Assembly (NCBI RefSeq): GCF_001315015.1
Contig: NZ_CP012914.1
Location: forward strand, 2,751,001-2,815,000
Reading direction: 5' to 3'
Origin: Azospirillum brasilense
GTDB taxonomy: Bacteria; Pseudomonadota; Alphaproteobacteria; Azospirillales; Azospirillaceae
Length of the DNA: 64,000 bases
This document shows positions 9,489 to 18,050 of the stretch, piece by piece. Below the pieces are notes generated by a model. That model did not search any database, was not told the origin of the DNA, and worked only from the letters and a program-made list of their open reading frames with translations. Numbering within the stretch: the first letter of the stretch is position 1; every line of letters begins with the position of its first letter. The position numbers and the translations under genes were made by a program.

Positions 9489-9504
9489 GAACCGGCGGGT
9501 GAAT

Positions 9505-9542
9505 AAAAAAGGCGCCCCAAGACCACTGTCTTGAGGCGCCTT
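9505..9542 (-). terminator. Rho-independent terminator after actP
   Basis: On the minus strand a 15-bp stem (one G-U pair; arms 9528-9542 and 9509-9523, 4-nt loop) is followed by a run of U (9505-9510). It lies about 50 nt beyond the actP stop and immediately before the DUF294 gene start, so DUF294 transcription needs read-through or its own promoter. Confidence 0.85.
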
Positions 9543-9593
9543 GAAGATTACACCAGCCCCTTCATCTGCGGAAGGCGGGTGCGACCATTCGCA

Positions 9594-11306
9594 TTAGTGA
9601 GCAGAGGCCCCTTCGGCGCCCAGGCCGGTCTGCGACCGGATGTACTGCGCCTTGTAAGCCTCGCGCTCGTCCTGCGCGGCCTTGCTGTTGTCGGTGATCG
9701 AGAAGAACCAGATCGCCAGGAACGACAGCGGGATGGTGAAGATGCCCGGGTTGTCGTACGGGAAGATGGCGGTCGGGTTGCCCAGCACCGACTTCCACAC
9801 GGTCGGCCCCATGATCAGCAGGCTGACCGACGAGACCAGACCGATCCAGCCGCCGAGAACGGCGCCGCGGGTGGTCATCCGGCCCCAGAACATCGACATC
9901 AGCAGAACGGGGAAGTTCGCCGAGGCCGCGATCACGAAGGCGAGGCCGACCATGAAGGCCACGTTCTGGTTCTCGAAGGCGATGCCGAGGAAGATCGAGA
10001 CGATGCCGATGACCACCGTGGTGATCTTCGACACGCGGATCTCGTCATGCTCCGACGCACGGCCCCTGGCGATCACCGAGGCGTACAGATCGTGCGACAC
10101 GGCCGAGGCGCCGGCCAGCGTCAGACCCGCGACCACCGCGAGGATGGTGGCGAAGGCCACCGCCGAGATGAAGCCGAAGAACAGGTCGCCGCCCACCGCG
10201 TGCGCGGTGTGGATGGCCGCCATGTTCGAGCCGCCGATGATGGTCGACGGGTTGGCCAGCGCGCCAGCCGCGGGGGCCGCGGTCAGGAACGGATAGGCGC
10301 CGGTGGCGTCCGGGGCCAGCAGCAGCACGATGGCGCCGAAGCCGATGATGAAGGTCAGGATGTAGAAGTAGCCGATGAAGCCGGTCGCGAAGAACACCGA
10401 CTTGCGGGCTTCCTTGGCGTCCGACACCGTGAAGAAGCGCATCAGGATGTGCGGCAGGCCGGCGGTGCCGAACATCAGCGCCATGCCCAGCGAGATTGCC
10501 GAGATCGGGTCGGAGATGAGGGCGCCCGGCGCCATGATGGCGGTCGCCTTCGGGTGGACCTGCACGGCTGTGGCGAACATCGCCTCGGGGCTGAAGCCGA
10601 ACTTGGCGAGCACCGCGAAGGCCATGAAGGACGCGCCCGACAGCAGCAGCACCGCCTTGATGATCTGCACCCAGGTGGTGGCGAGCATGCCGCCGAAGGT
10701 CACGTAGGCGATCATGAGAACGCCGACGATCACCACCGCCCACATGTAGTCGAGGCCGAACAGCAGCTGGATCAGCTTGCCGGCGCCGACCATCTGGGCG
10801 ATCAGGTAGAAGGTCACCGTGGCGAGCGAGCCGCAGGCGGCCATCGTGCGCATCGGGGTCTGCTGGAAGCGGTAGGAGGCGACGTCGGCGAAGGTGTACT
10901 TGCCGAGGTTGCGCAGCCGCTCGGCGACCAGGAACAGGATGATCGGCCAGCCGACCAGCCAACCCACCGAGAAGATCAGGCCGTCGAAGCCGGAGGTGTA
11001 GACGAGACCGGCGATGCCGAGGAAGGACGCCGCCGACATGTAGTCGCCGGCGATGGCGAGGCCGTTCTGGAAGCCGGTGATGCCGCCGCCGGCGGCGTAG
11101 AAGTCCTTCGCCGACTTCGTGCGGCGCGCCGCCCAGTAGGTGATGCCGAGCGTGGCCAGCACGAAGATCAGGAACATGACGATCGCCGAGAAGTTCGTCG
11201 CCTGCTTCTGAACCGCGCCTTCGACCGCCGCCGCGTGCACCGACGCGGGGATGAGCGCGCCGGCCGCGACGGCCGCAGCGCCCACACGATTGACCAGCGA
11301 ACGCAT
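9594..11306 (-). CDS. actP: Cation/acetate symporter ActP (SSS family)
   Basis: 570 aa; the ATG at 11306 overlaps the upstream stop (TGATG), giving translational coupling with yjcH. It is a sodium:solute symporter with an N-terminal signal-like segment and about 13 membrane helices. Recognisable family stretches are [50 protein letters not shown] and [19 protein letters not shown]. ActP takes up acetate and other short monocarboxylates together with a cation. Length and sequence match the E. coli type (549 aa) well. It is followed by a strong terminator. Confidence 0.95.
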   Translation of the reverse strand: MRSLVNRVGAAAVAAGALIPASVHAAAVEGAVQKQATNFSAIVMFLIFVLATLGITYWAARRTKSAKDFYAAGGGITGFQNGLAIAGDYMSAASFLGIAGLVYTSGFDGLIFSVGWLVGWPIILFLVAERLRNLGKYTFADVASYRFQQTPMRTMAACGSLATVTFYLIAQMVGAGKLIQLLFGLDYMWAVVIVGVLMIAYVTFGGMLATTWVQIIKAVLLLSGASFMAFAVLAKFGFSPEAMFATAVQVHPKATAIMAPGALISDPISAISLGMALMFGTAGLPHILMRFFTVSDAKEARKSVFFATGFIGYFYILTFIIGFGAIVLLLAPDATGAYPFLTAAPAAGALANPSTIIGGSNMAAIHTAHAVGGDLFFGFISAVAFATILAVVAGLTLAGASAVSHDLYASVIARGRASEHDEIRVSKITTVVIGIVSIFLGIAFENQNVAFMVGLAFVIAASANFPVLLMSMFWGRMTTRGAVLGGWIGLVSSVSLLIMGPTVWKSVLGNPTAIFPYDNPGIFTIPLSFLAIWFFSITDNSKAAQDEREAYKAQYIRSQTGLGAEGASAH

Positions 11307-11608
11307 CACTTCGACTCCTCCATGATCTGCCGGTTCAGCTCATCGAACTCGCCGTTCGCCCGGTGCACGTAGATGCCGGTCAGGATGAAGGCCGAGACGA
11401 TGGTGAAGAGGCCGACGGGGATACCCCAGGTGGTCACGCCATTGCCGATCGGGGTACCCAGGAACCCCTTGCCGAAGGCGACCAGCAGGATGAAGCCGAA
11501 GTAGATGACGAGCATGGCGATCGAAAGCGTCCACGCGAATGCGCTACGCTTCTGCACCAGCTCCTGAAACTTGGGATTCGCGAGAATCCTTTGAGCGTTT
11601 TCTTTCAT
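11306..11608 (-). CDS. yjcH: DUF485 small membrane protein YjcH
   Basis: 100 aa with two transmembrane helices (about 24-46 and 60-82) and a charged C-terminus ([18 protein letters not shown]). DUF485 proteins are almost always encoded just before acetate symporters, as here, and are thought to assist or modulate ActP. The stop overlaps the actP start. About 220 nt upstream are non-coding and contain AT-rich stretches that may hold the operon promoter; no clear operator was recognised. Confidence 0.92.
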   Translation of the reverse strand: MKENAQRILANPKFQELVQKRSAFAWTLSIAMLVIYFGFILLVAFGKGFLGTPIGNGVTTWGIPVGLFTIVSAFILTGIYVHRANGEFDELNRQIMEESK

Positions 11609-11826
11609 AGTGCGTCCCCTCGCGAGTGCCGAGCGATTTTTGCAAGGTCATATTAGACACTCGGGCCATATGGTCTTTGTAACGAACTATCCCGTCAACA
11701 ACTTTGATGCAGGCCAGCCGCTAAAAAGCGGCTTGACGCAGCCCGCAGCCGTTGTTCCGAGGGGGCATTCACAAACCCATGGCAGCGAAAGGGCAACGGG
11801 TGTACGAAATATTGTGAGGCTTGGGC

Positions 11827-12354
11827 TTAGGAATTGGTGCGCGGAAGCCAAGGTATGCGACCAAAGGTCACACCTTCCTCCTTCAACTCTTCCGCTTCCT
11901 TGTCGGTGGCCTCGCCATAGATTCCACGCGGGTCGGTTTCGCCATAATGGATGCGCCGGGCCTCCTCGGCGAAGCGATCCCCGACGTAATCGCAGTTCGC
12001 TTCAACCGTGCGGCGAACTTCTGTCAATTGGCGCATAACCTCAGCCGCGAACCGCTCGCGCAGTTCCGCCGGCATGGGCGGCGTCGCCGGTGCCGGGGGA
12101 GCGGCCGGAGCCCCGCCGCCGCCGCTCGCCACCTCGGGCGCCGCCTCCGATGCGCCGCCGTCCCGGGGGGCTTCCTCCCTGGAGCGCCCGCCTTTGGCAA
12201 TGCGCGGGGCCATCGGGGCCTTGGTGATGTGCGTGTCGCCGCAGACCGGGCAGGCGATGGCCTTGGCGGCGGCCTGCGTCTCGTAGGCGTCGCCGTTGCG
12301 GAACCAGGCTTCGAACCGGTGGTCGGCCGTGCATTTCAGAACGAAGAGGATCAT
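11827..12354 (-). CDS. DUF1178 family protein
   Basis: 175 aa from the ATG at 12354 (MILFVLKCTADHRFEAWF), which matches the conserved family N-terminus; an ATG at 12396 in frame is less likely. A CPVCGDTHITKAPMAP block near residue 35 with an upstream cysteine suggests a small zinc-binding knuckle. After a Pro/Ala/Gly-rich linker, the C-terminal domain has YVGDRFAEEARRIHYGE, the best-conserved motif in the family. Function is unknown. In many alphaproteobacteria this gene sits near a nitrilase and grxC; here those genes are about 1.6 kb away, separated by two plus-strand genes. Confidence 0.8.
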   Translation of the reverse strand: MILFVLKCTADHRFEAWFRNGDAYETQAAAKAIACPVCGDTHITKAPMAPRIAKGGRSREEAPRDGGASEAAPEVASGGGGAPAAPPAPATPPMPAELRERFAAEVMRQLTEVRRTVEANCDYVGDRFAEEARRIHYGETDPRGIYGEATDKEAEELKEEGVTFGRIPWLPRTNS

Positions 12355-12485
12355 GTCCCCGTCGGATGCTCCAAGGTGGGAAGAAAGGGTGGTCATGGTG
12401 TACGGTCGCTGACCGGCCGCCAGTTCAGCACGACGTCGGCGTCGCGGTCAAACACGCGTCATGAAAGAGCGGGAGCGTCCATCCC

Positions 12486-13094
12486 TTGTCCACGCCGCCG
12501 TCCACCTCCGGGTCGCCCCATGCCGCGATCAGTCCCCCCTCCCCTTGGGTCGTGCGCTTCGCGCCTCTGGTGCGGTCGGGTGGCCCGGTCCTCGACCTCG
12601 CCTGCGGGTCGGGGCGGCATCTGCGGCTGTTCCAGGCGCGCAACCACCCGGTGGTCGGGCTGGACCGCGAGCTGCGCGGCGTGGCCGACCTGTCCGGGAC
12701 GGCGGGGGTGGAGTTGGTGGAGGCCGATCTGGAGAGCGGAGCGCCGGTGCCGCTGCTGCGCGACCGCCGCTTCGCCGCGATCGTGGTGACCAACTACCTG
12801 CACCGCCCGCTGGTCCCGGCCATCCTCGACGCGCTGGAACCGGGCGGCCTTCTCCTTTATGAGACCTTCGCCCTGGGCAACGCCCGCTTCGGCCGCCCCG
12901 CCTCCCCTGCCTTCCTGCTGCGCAGCGGCGAGCTTCTGGAACTGGCGCGCGGGCGTCTCCAGGTCGTCGCCTACGAGCATGGCGAGGTCGCCTCGCCCAA
13001 GGCCGCCGTGATGCAGCGGCTGTGCGCGGTCAGGGACCTGGAGGCCGGACACGGCCTGGACGGCGACCCGGAGCCCCACCCCCTGCCGGCCTGA
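12486..13094 (+). CDS. SAM-dependent methyltransferase (Methyltransf_11/TehB-like)
   Basis: 202 aa, TTG start at 12486 by reading-frame extent; the start is uncertain. SAM motif I is VLDLACGSGRHLRLF at about residues 35-49, followed by the acidic position GLDREL and the motif AADLES-like EADLESGAP. Motif II is FAAIVVTNYLHRPLV and motif III EPGGLLLYETFA. The family includes small-molecule methyltransferases of tellurite-resistance type, but the substrate is not predictable. It is divergent from DUF1178 and precedes the mntP riboswitch. Its stop is followed by an AT-rich stretch containing the mntP promoter. Confidence 0.75.
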   Translation: MSTPPSTSGSPHAAISPPSPWVVRFAPLVRSGGPVLDLACGSGRHLRLFQARNHPVVGLDRELRGVADLSGTAGVELVEADLESGAPVPLLRDRRFAAIVVTNYLHRPLVPAILDALEPGGLLLYETFALGNARFGRPASPAFLLRSGELLELARGRLQVVAYEHGEVASPKAAVMQRLCAVRDLEAGHGLDGDPEPHPLPA

Positions 13095-13144
13095 CGGCCG
13101 CTTCCCGCGAACATTACAAATCATTCAACATCTGTTCATATGAA

Positions 13145-13173
13145 TTGACGCTTGGGGATGGGGTGGTTAGGGT
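13145..13173 (+). promoter_or_regulatory. Putative sigma-70 promoter of the mntP riboswitch RNA
   Basis: TTGACG (13145-13150), a 17-nt spacer and TAGGGT (13168-13173), preceded by an AT-rich stretch rare in this genome. The predicted start near 13180 falls just before the riboswitch aptamer, which supports the call. The -10 element is weak. Confidence 0.45.
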
Positions 13174-13181
13174 CCGCCCGC

Positions 13182-13335
13182 GTTTTTGGGGAGTAACCGT
13201 CCTTCGCCACGCCGCGAAGGAGCCTGCGTCAACAGACTCGGTCCGGGCGACCGTGGCGCAGACGGCACCGGCGAGGCCGGGCTTGGTGAGACCAACGGCG
13301 CGACGTCCCGGAGGGCCATGGGACCGTCGCGCCGT
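13182..13335 (+). ncRNA. yybP-ykoY manganese riboswitch and expression platform
   Basis: Signature elements of the yybP-ykoY aptamer occur in order and at the right spacing: GGGGAGTAACC (13188-13198), TGCGTCAACA (13225-13234), its partner TGGCGCA (13254-13260) and GTGAGACCA (13286-13294). The two inner strands form the helix seen in the E. coli mntP leader. Directly after the aptamer, 13295-13305 pairs perfectly with 13325-13335 (11 bp). The 5' arm of that hairpin overlaps where the closing helix of the aptamer must form, so the two are probably mutually exclusive. In this family Mn2+ binding switches expression on. The downstream gene is mntP, matching the family's usual target. Confidence 0.9.
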
Positions 13336-13365
13336 CGGTCCGTCTTGGCCCGAAGGATTCCCGGT

Positions 13366-13944
13366 TTGACCGCAACCACCCTTCTGCTGCTCGGCTTCAG
13401 CCTGTCGGTGGACGCCTTTGCCGCCGCCATCGGCAAGGGCGCGGCGAGCGAGCGCGCGCGTCTGGTCGACGCGCTCCGCGTCGGCGCCTATTTCGGTTTC
13501 TTCGAAGCGATCACCCCGGCGCTGGGCTGGATGGTCGGCGTCGCCGTCAGCGCCTGGATCGCCAGCGTCGACCACTGGGTCGCCTTCGGCCTGCTCGCCC
13601 TGGTCGGCGGCAACATGATCCGCCAGGGCCTGAGGCCGGAGACCGCGCCGCAATCCGGGGAACAGCCGGCGCGCAAGAGCCAGCTCGGCCCGATGCAGCT
13701 CGTCCTCACCGCGCTGGCGACCAGCATCGACGCCAGCGCGGTCGGCGTCAGCCTCGCCGTCGTCGACGTGAACATCGTCCAGGCCTGCGTCGTCATCGGT
13801 CTGGTGACCGCGGTCATGGCGTTCGGCGGCGTGCTGATCGGGCGCAAGGCCGGCCCGCTGCTCGGCCGCAAGGCGGAGATTCTCGGCGGCCTCGCCCTGC
13901 TCGGCATCGGCACCAAGATCCTGGTCGAACACACGCTGTTCTGA
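13366..13944 (+). CDS. mntP: Manganese efflux pump MntP
   Basis: 192 aa from a TTG at 13366 preceded by GAAGGA. Longer in-frame starts (for example the ATG at 13318) would translate through the riboswitch platform. Six membrane helices are predicted. Family motifs are LGFSLSVDAFAAAIGKG near the N-terminus and ALATSIDASAVGVSLA in the second half; the paired aspartates of the SVDA and SIDA repeats are the expected metal-binding residues. It exports excess Mn2+ across the inner membrane. The riboswitch upstream is the expected Mn2+ sensor. The gene is convergent with the nitrilase gene. Confidence 0.92.
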   Translation: MTATTLLLLGFSLSVDAFAAAIGKGAASERARLVDALRVGAYFGFFEAITPALGWMVGVAVSAWIASVDHWVAFGLLALVGGNMIRQGLRPETAPQSGEQPARKSQLGPMQLVLTALATSIDASAVGVSLAVVDVNIVQACVVIGLVTAVMAFGGVLIGRKAGPLLGRKAEILGGLALLGIGTKILVEHTLF

Positions 13945-13971
13945 CCCCTTCCCGGTGCCGTCCGAACCGTA

Positions 13972-14808
13972 TCAGAAGCCGACCCGCTCCAGCGTGAAGG
14001 TCCGGTCGTGGGTCAGGGCCGGCACCATGCGGCGGGCCTCCTCGACGCGGGCCATGTCCAATTCCGCCAGGACGAAGCCCACCGCCTCCTCGGCGTCGGC
14101 CAGCACCTCGCCCCAGGGCGCGACGATCAGGGAATGGCCGTAGGTCAGCCGTCCCTGGTCGTGGGTGCCGGTCTGGGCCGGGGCCAGGACGAAGCAGCCC
14201 GTCTCGATGGCGCGGGCGCGCAGCAGCGTATGCCAGTGCGCCCGCCCGGTCGGCACGGTGAAGGCGGCCGGCACCGTCAGGATCGACGCCCCCGCCTGGG
14301 CCAGCGCCCGGTAGAGATAGGCGAAGCGCAGGTCGTAGCAGACGGTCATCCCCACCCCGCCCCATGGGGTAGCCGCCAGGACCGCACGGTCACCGGGCCG
14401 GAAGGTCGCGGATTCGCGGTAGCTCTCCCCGCCCTTCAGGTCGACGTCGAACATGTGGAGCTTGTCGTAATGCGCGACGGCCCGCCCCTCGGCGTCGAAC
14501 AGGTAGCTGCGGTTGGCCACCCGCCCGTCGTCGAGCAGGACGCCCAGCGTCCCGGCAAGCAGCCAGACCCCGGTTTCCCGCGCCAGATCGGCGAAGAAGG
14601 GGATCGCCGGATGCTCGTCCGCCGGCTTCACCCGCTCCAGCACCTTGGCGCGGCCCTGGACGATCATGCTGACATTCTCGGGCAGGGCGATGAAGTCCGC
14701 CCCGGCGTCGCGCGCCCGGCGGACCAGATCGCCCGCCGCCTGAAGGTTCGGAAGGATTTCCGTGCCCGCGTTGACCTGGATGCAGGCGGCCTTCAGGACG
14801 CCGCTCAT
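13972..14808 (-). CDS. Carbon-nitrogen hydrolase (Nit/omega-amidase type)
   Basis: 278 aa. The nitrilase catalytic triad is visible: Glu in IALPENVS (about residue 45), Lys in [11 protein letters not shown] (about 115) and Cys in [10 protein letters not shown] (about 153). The sequence is closest in character to Nit1/Nit2, which hydrolyse deaminated glutathione or omega-amides such as alpha-ketoglutaramate. Adjacent grxC (4-bp overlap, translationally coupled) fits a glutathione-repair role. It probably acts in the cytoplasm. The choice between deaminated-glutathione amidase and omega-amidase is not resolved by sequence alone. Confidence 0.88.
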   Translation of the reverse strand: MSGVLKAACIQVNAGTEILPNLQAAGDLVRRARDAGADFIALPENVSMIVQGRAKVLERVKPADEHPAIPFFADLARETGVWLLAGTLGVLLDDGRVANRSYLFDAEGRAVAHYDKLHMFDVDLKGGESYRESATFRPGDRAVLAATPWGGVGMTVCYDLRFAYLYRALAQAGASILTVPAAFTVPTGRAHWHTLLRARAIETGCFVLAPAQTGTHDQGRLTYGHSLIVAPWGEVLADAEEAVGFVLAELDMARVEEARRMVPALTHDRTFTLERVGF

Positions 14809-15068
14809 CCCCCGATTCCCAGGATCGGGTCGAGCTTGCCGGCGCGGTCCAGCGCGTGGATGTCGTCGGAGCCGCCGTAGGGCTTGCCGTCGATGAAGAC
14901 CTGCGGCACGGTCATGCGCCCCTCGGCCCGCTGCACCATCTCCTCGCGGCGGCCCGGCTGCATGTAGAGGTCGATCTCCTCGTACGCCACCCCCTTGCTG
15001 TCGAGCAGACGCTTGGCGCGCGAGCAGTAGGGGCAGAAGGGCGTGGTGTAGATGACGACGTCGGCCAT
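14805..15068 (-). CDS. grxC: Glutaredoxin 3
   Basis: 87 aa, standard length. The dithiol active site CPYC lies at residues 12-15, with conserved TVPQVFIDGKPYGGSDD (cis-Pro and GG-D glutathione-binding motifs). It reduces protein disulfides and glutathione mixed disulfides. The gene overlaps the downstream nitrilase gene by 4 nt, and follows comF after a gap of about 90 nt. Confidence 0.95.
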   Translation of the reverse strand: MADVVIYTTPFCPYCSRAKRLLDSKGVAYEEIDLYMQPGRREEMVQRAEGRMTVPQVFIDGKPYGGSDDIHALDRAGKLDPILGIGG

Positions 15069-15157
15069 GCGGAGGGCTCCTTGGCTGTTTTGAACGGTTA
15101 TAAGATCAACCGCCGCACCACGCCACCCGTTACGTTTTCATGGCTCACACTCACGGC

Positions 15158-15901
15158 TCACGTCTTGACGACGCGCGCCAGGGTCAGCGCGTCCACCCGC
15201 TCCGCCCCGGCGCGCAGCAGCACCCGCGCGCATTCCGACAGGGTGGCCCCGGTGGTCAGCACGTCGTCGACCAGGACGATCCGTTTGCCGGCCACCCGCG
15301 GCTCCAGCCCCGGCCGGACCGCGAAGGCCCCCTTGACGTTCCGTCGCCGCCCCGAACGGTCGAGCCCGCCCTGCGACGGGGTGGACCGACGGCGGATCAG
15401 CATGTCGGGAATCACCGGGCGACCGGCCTGCCGGCCCGCCGCCTGGGCGAGCAGGGCCGCCTGGTTGTAGCGGCGTCGGAACAGCCGCAGGCGGTGCAGC
15501 GGCACCGGGGCCAGCAGGTCGGCGTCGGCCAACAGTTCGGCTCCGGCGCGGGCCATCCAGCCGCCGTAAGCCGCGGCGGCGTGGACGCGGTCGCCATGCT
15601 TGAAGCCGAGGACCAGCGGGCGGCTGCCGTCGTCGTAGGCCAGGACGGCGCGGGCGCGGGCGAAGACCGGCGGCTCGGCGATGCAGGCGCCGCACAGCGG
15701 CTCCCCCTCCAGCGCGAAGTCGAAGGGCGTGCCGCAACAGGCGCAGAGCGGTGGCGCGATGAAGGTCAGGCCGCTCCAGCACGGGGCGCAGAGGCCGCCC
15801 TGCCGATCCACCGAACCGCCGCAGCACAGGCAGCGCGGCGGCAGCAGCGTGTCGAGGGCACCCGCCAGGACCCTGGTCGCCAGCCGCTGCGCAAGGGTCA
15901 T
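15158..15901 (-). CDS. comF: ComF family phosphoribosyltransferase-like protein
   Basis: 247 aa. The N-terminal zinc-ribbon-like region has paired cysteines (CLCCGG, CAPC, CACC, CGAC, about residues 23-66), and the C-terminal half has a PRTase fold with the PRPP-binding motif IVLVDDVLTTGATLSECAR. ComF homologues are tied to DNA uptake or DNA processing, although in many non-competent bacteria the function is unknown. The neighbouring methyltransferase and grxC/nitrilase genes recur with comF in alphaproteobacteria. Distance to grxC is short, so co-transcription is plausible. Confidence 0.88.
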   Translation of the reverse strand: MTLAQRLATRVLAGALDTLLPPRCLCCGGSVDRQGGLCAPCWSGLTFIAPPLCACCGTPFDFALEGEPLCGACIAEPPVFARARAVLAYDDGSRPLVLGFKHGDRVHAAAAYGGWMARAGAELLADADLLAPVPLHRLRLFRRRYNQAALLAQAAGRQAGRPVIPDMLIRRRSTPSQGGLDRSGRRRNVKGAFAVRPGLEPRVAGKRIVLVDDVLTTGATLSECARVLLRAGAERVDALTLARVVKT

Positions 15902-15914
15902 GGCGGCGCGCCCC

Positions 15915-16181
15915 TCAGTTCAGACCGGCGATGCGGTCGAAGATGACGAAGGTGTAGTCGCGCAACGCGATGTAGATGGCCGGCCCGGTGATGAACAGGA
16001 TGGCCAGCGTCGCGAAGATCTTGAGGTCCTGCTGCAGCGTCGATTCGTTGATGTTGGTCGCCTGTTGGAAGATGGTCAGCAGCATGCCGAGCACCGTGGT
16101 GACGACGAGGACCGGGGTGGTGATCTTGATGATGACGATCAGCGCCTCATAGGTGGCGCCGATGGCTTCCTCGATGCCCAT
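15915..16181 (-). CDS. FliQ-like export-apparatus protein
   Basis: 88 aa from the ATG at 16181 with a GGAG site upstream. Two long hydrophobic helices (about 16-40 and 50-75) bracket LLTIFQQATNINESTLQQD, which matches the conserved FliQ/SctS loop (QxxTQINExTL). FliQ forms part of the export gate of the flagellar type III apparatus. No other flagellar gene is in the window; comF and a methyltransferase flank it. It may be the flagellar copy displaced from its cluster, or a second paralogue. Confidence 0.75.
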   Translation of the reverse strand: MGIEEAIGATYEALIVIIKITTPVLVVTTVLGMLLTIFQQATNINESTLQQDLKIFATLAILFITGPAIYIALRDYTFVIFDRIAGLN

Positions 16182-16241
16182 GGCCAAGCTCCAGCGACGT
16201 TCGGCGCCGACCATAGCATGATGGCGCCCTTTCGCCGATGG

Positions 16242-16269
16242 TTGTAGCCCGCCGGGGCTGGGCTATATT
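16242..16269 (+). promoter_or_regulatory. Promoter giving a possible leaderless transcript
   Basis: TTGTAG (16242-16247), 16-nt spacer, TATATT (16264-16269), then only 6 nt to the ATG at 16276. The -10 element is close to consensus in a GC-rich context. The expected start site coincides with the A of the ATG, and no ribosome-binding site is present. Confidence 0.5.
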
Positions 16270-16275
16270 GCGGGC

Positions 16276-17172
16276 ATGACCACGCCCGACAGCATGACCG
16301 TCTTCGACCGCGCGCTCGTCCGCCGCCGCCGCGACCGCGCCGTCCCCGCCTTCGCCGAACACGCCTTCCTGTTCGAAGAGGTGGCCGAACGCCTCGTCGA
16401 CCGGCTGGAGGATGTGGCCCGGCCCTTTCCCACCGTGCTCGACCTCGGCGCCCATGATGGGGTGATGGGGCGGACGCTGCGCGGGCGCAAGGGCGTCGAG
16501 ACGCTGGTCGCCTGCGACCTCGCCCCCGGCTTCGCCCGGCGGGCCGGTCCGCTGGCCGTCGCCGCCGACGAGGAGCTTCTGCCCTTCGTGCCGGAGACCT
16601 TCGACCTCGTGGTCAGCAACCTCAGCCTCCACTGGGTCAACGACCTGCCGGGCGCGCTGGTCCAGGTGCGGCAGGCGCTGAAGCCCGACGGCTTCTTCTG
16701 CGCGGCCATGCTGGGCGGGGAAACGCTGCTGGAGCTGCGCCGCTGCCTGTACGAGGCGGAGATGGAGGTGGCCGGCGGCGTGTCGCCCCGCGTGTCGCCC
16801 TTCGCGGAGATTCGCGACGTCGGCGGGCTGATGCAGCGCGCCGGCTTCGCCCTGCCGGTGGTGGACAGCGACGTCATCACCGTCACCTACAGCGACGCCT
16901 TCCGCCTGATGCGCGACCTGCGCGGCATGGGCGAGACCAACGCCGTCCTGGCCCGCCGCAAGGTGCCGGCCACCCGCGCCCTGCTGTTCGACGCCGCCCG
17001 CCGCTACGCCGAGCGCTACGCCGAGCCGGACGGGCGCATCGAGGCGACCTTCCAGATCCTTTACCTCGCCGGCTGGTCGCCGCACGAGAGCCAGCAACAG
17101 CCGCTCAAGCCCGGCTGCGGCGAGGTTCCGCTGGGCGAGGCGCTGAAGGGATCGGCGGAAAAGCTCCGGTAA
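16276..17172 (+). CDS. NDUFAF5-like SAM-dependent methyltransferase/hydroxylase homologue
   Basis: 298 aa. It begins MTTPDSMTVFDRALVRRRRDRA; the second ATG (16294) matches where many homologues start. SAM-fold motif I is VLDLGAHDGVMGRTL, then LVACDLAP and FDLVVSNLSLHWVNDLPG, which is the strongest family signature (BioC-related, with the SNLALHWVNDLPG block of mitochondrial NDUFAF5). Homologues act on complex I assembly in mitochondria through arginine hydroxylation; the bacterial role is inferred only. It is divergent from the FliQ-like gene, near comF, an arrangement typical of alphaproteobacteria. Confidence 0.85.
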   Translation: MTTPDSMTVFDRALVRRRRDRAVPAFAEHAFLFEEVAERLVDRLEDVARPFPTVLDLGAHDGVMGRTLRGRKGVETLVACDLAPGFARRAGPLAVAADEELLPFVPETFDLVVSNLSLHWVNDLPGALVQVRQALKPDGFFCAAMLGGETLLELRRCLYEAEMEVAGGVSPRVSPFAEIRDVGGLMQRAGFALPVVDSDVITVTYSDAFRLMRDLRGMGETNAVLARRKVPATRALLFDAARRYAERYAEPDGRIEATFQILYLAGWSPHESQQQPLKPGCGEVPLGEALKGSAEKLR

Positions 17173-17190
17173 TCCGGAGCGGGACGGCGT

Positions 17191-17958
17191 TCACCCGATC
17201 ATCCGGATCGCCATCCAGCCGAGCACTCCGGCGTTCACCACCATGATGACCGGCGCCGCCCGCGCCACCGCGGAGCGCCAGGTGCGCCCCGCCAGATGCC
17301 CGGCGAGGCCGACCGCCAGCAGGCTCGGCAGCGTGCCCAGCGCGAAGGCCGCCATGCCCAGCGCCCCGGTCAGCGCGCTGCCGCTGGCCGCGGCCACCGC
17401 CACGGCGCCATAGAGAAGGCCGCAGGGAATGAAGCCGAGCGCCAGCCCCAGCCCGTAGCCGCGCCAGCCCGTGGGGTTGCCGAACAGGGGGCGGGCCAGC
17501 CGGGACACCCGGTCGCCCCACCAGCGCTGCACCGCGCCGTCGAGCTTCGGCACCCAGGCGGTCAGCCCCTTCACCGCATAGCCGAGGAAGAACAGCGCCG
17601 CGAAGGCCAGAAGCGCCACCGACAGCCATTTCAAACCCGGCAGCGCCCCGACATGGCCGGCGACCGCCGCCGCCGCCGCGCCGATCAGCGTGTAGGTGGT
17701 GCCGCGCCCCAGATGGTAGGGCAGCACCGCCGCCCCGGCCAGCCGGTGGAACTCGCTCATGCGCGAGGCCGGGACCTGCTCCAGCCGGGCGGTGACCTGG
17801 GCCAGCACGAAGGGTCCGCACATGCCCGCGCAATGGGTCGATCCCCCGACCAGCCCCGCGGTCAGCAGCGCGACCAGCAGCCCGCCGTCGCGGTCGATCA
17901 CGACGGCGCACTGGTTGAGGCCGGCGTCGAGAAGCGTCAGGGCCGAGTGGGCGTCCAA
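17191..17958 (-). CDS. SafE/DsbD_2-type integral membrane protein
   Basis: 255 aa, about six membrane helices. The motif GGSTHCAGMCGPFVL near residue 40 holds the paired cysteines of the sulfite-exporter TauE/SafE (COG2836) and DsbD_2 family, and a second motif LGFIPCGLLYGAVA is repeated in the second half. Relatives are linked to cytochrome oxidase copper delivery, sulfite export or thiol transfer. There is no ccoGHIS gene nearby to support the first. It is convergent with the methyltransferase gene. Confidence 0.8.
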   Translation of the reverse strand: MDAHSALTLLDAGLNQCAVVIDRDGGLLVALLTAGLVGGSTHCAGMCGPFVLAQVTARLEQVPASRMSEFHRLAGAAVLPYHLGRGTTYTLIGAAAAAVAGHVGALPGLKWLSVALLAFAALFFLGYAVKGLTAWVPKLDGAVQRWWGDRVSRLARPLFGNPTGWRGYGLGLALGFIPCGLLYGAVAVAAASGSALTGALGMAAFALGTLPSLLAVGLAGHLAGRTWRSAVARAAPVIMVVNAGVLGWMAIRMIG

Positions 17959-18050
17959 GGCGGACCTCCGGTTGGAAGACCGCCCGTGTATAGGGGAAGC
18001 CCGCCGCGAAGGCCATGACCTGAGTCAACAGGCTCCGGACGCCGCCCCGC

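Noticed and set aside
7596..9506. Long plus-strand open frame opposite the DUF294 gene
   Set aside because: Shadow of the conserved minus-strand protein with intact domains; no homology-like motifs.
9531..11372. 613-codon plus-strand frame opposite actP
   Set aside because: Composition rich in Arg/His/Asp/Gly with no domain; actP is unmistakable on the other strand.
13186..13366. N-terminal extension of MntP from ATG-like starts at 13186 or 13318
   Set aside because: This stretch is the riboswitch and its hairpin; the TTG at 13366 with an RBS gives a protein of normal MntP length.
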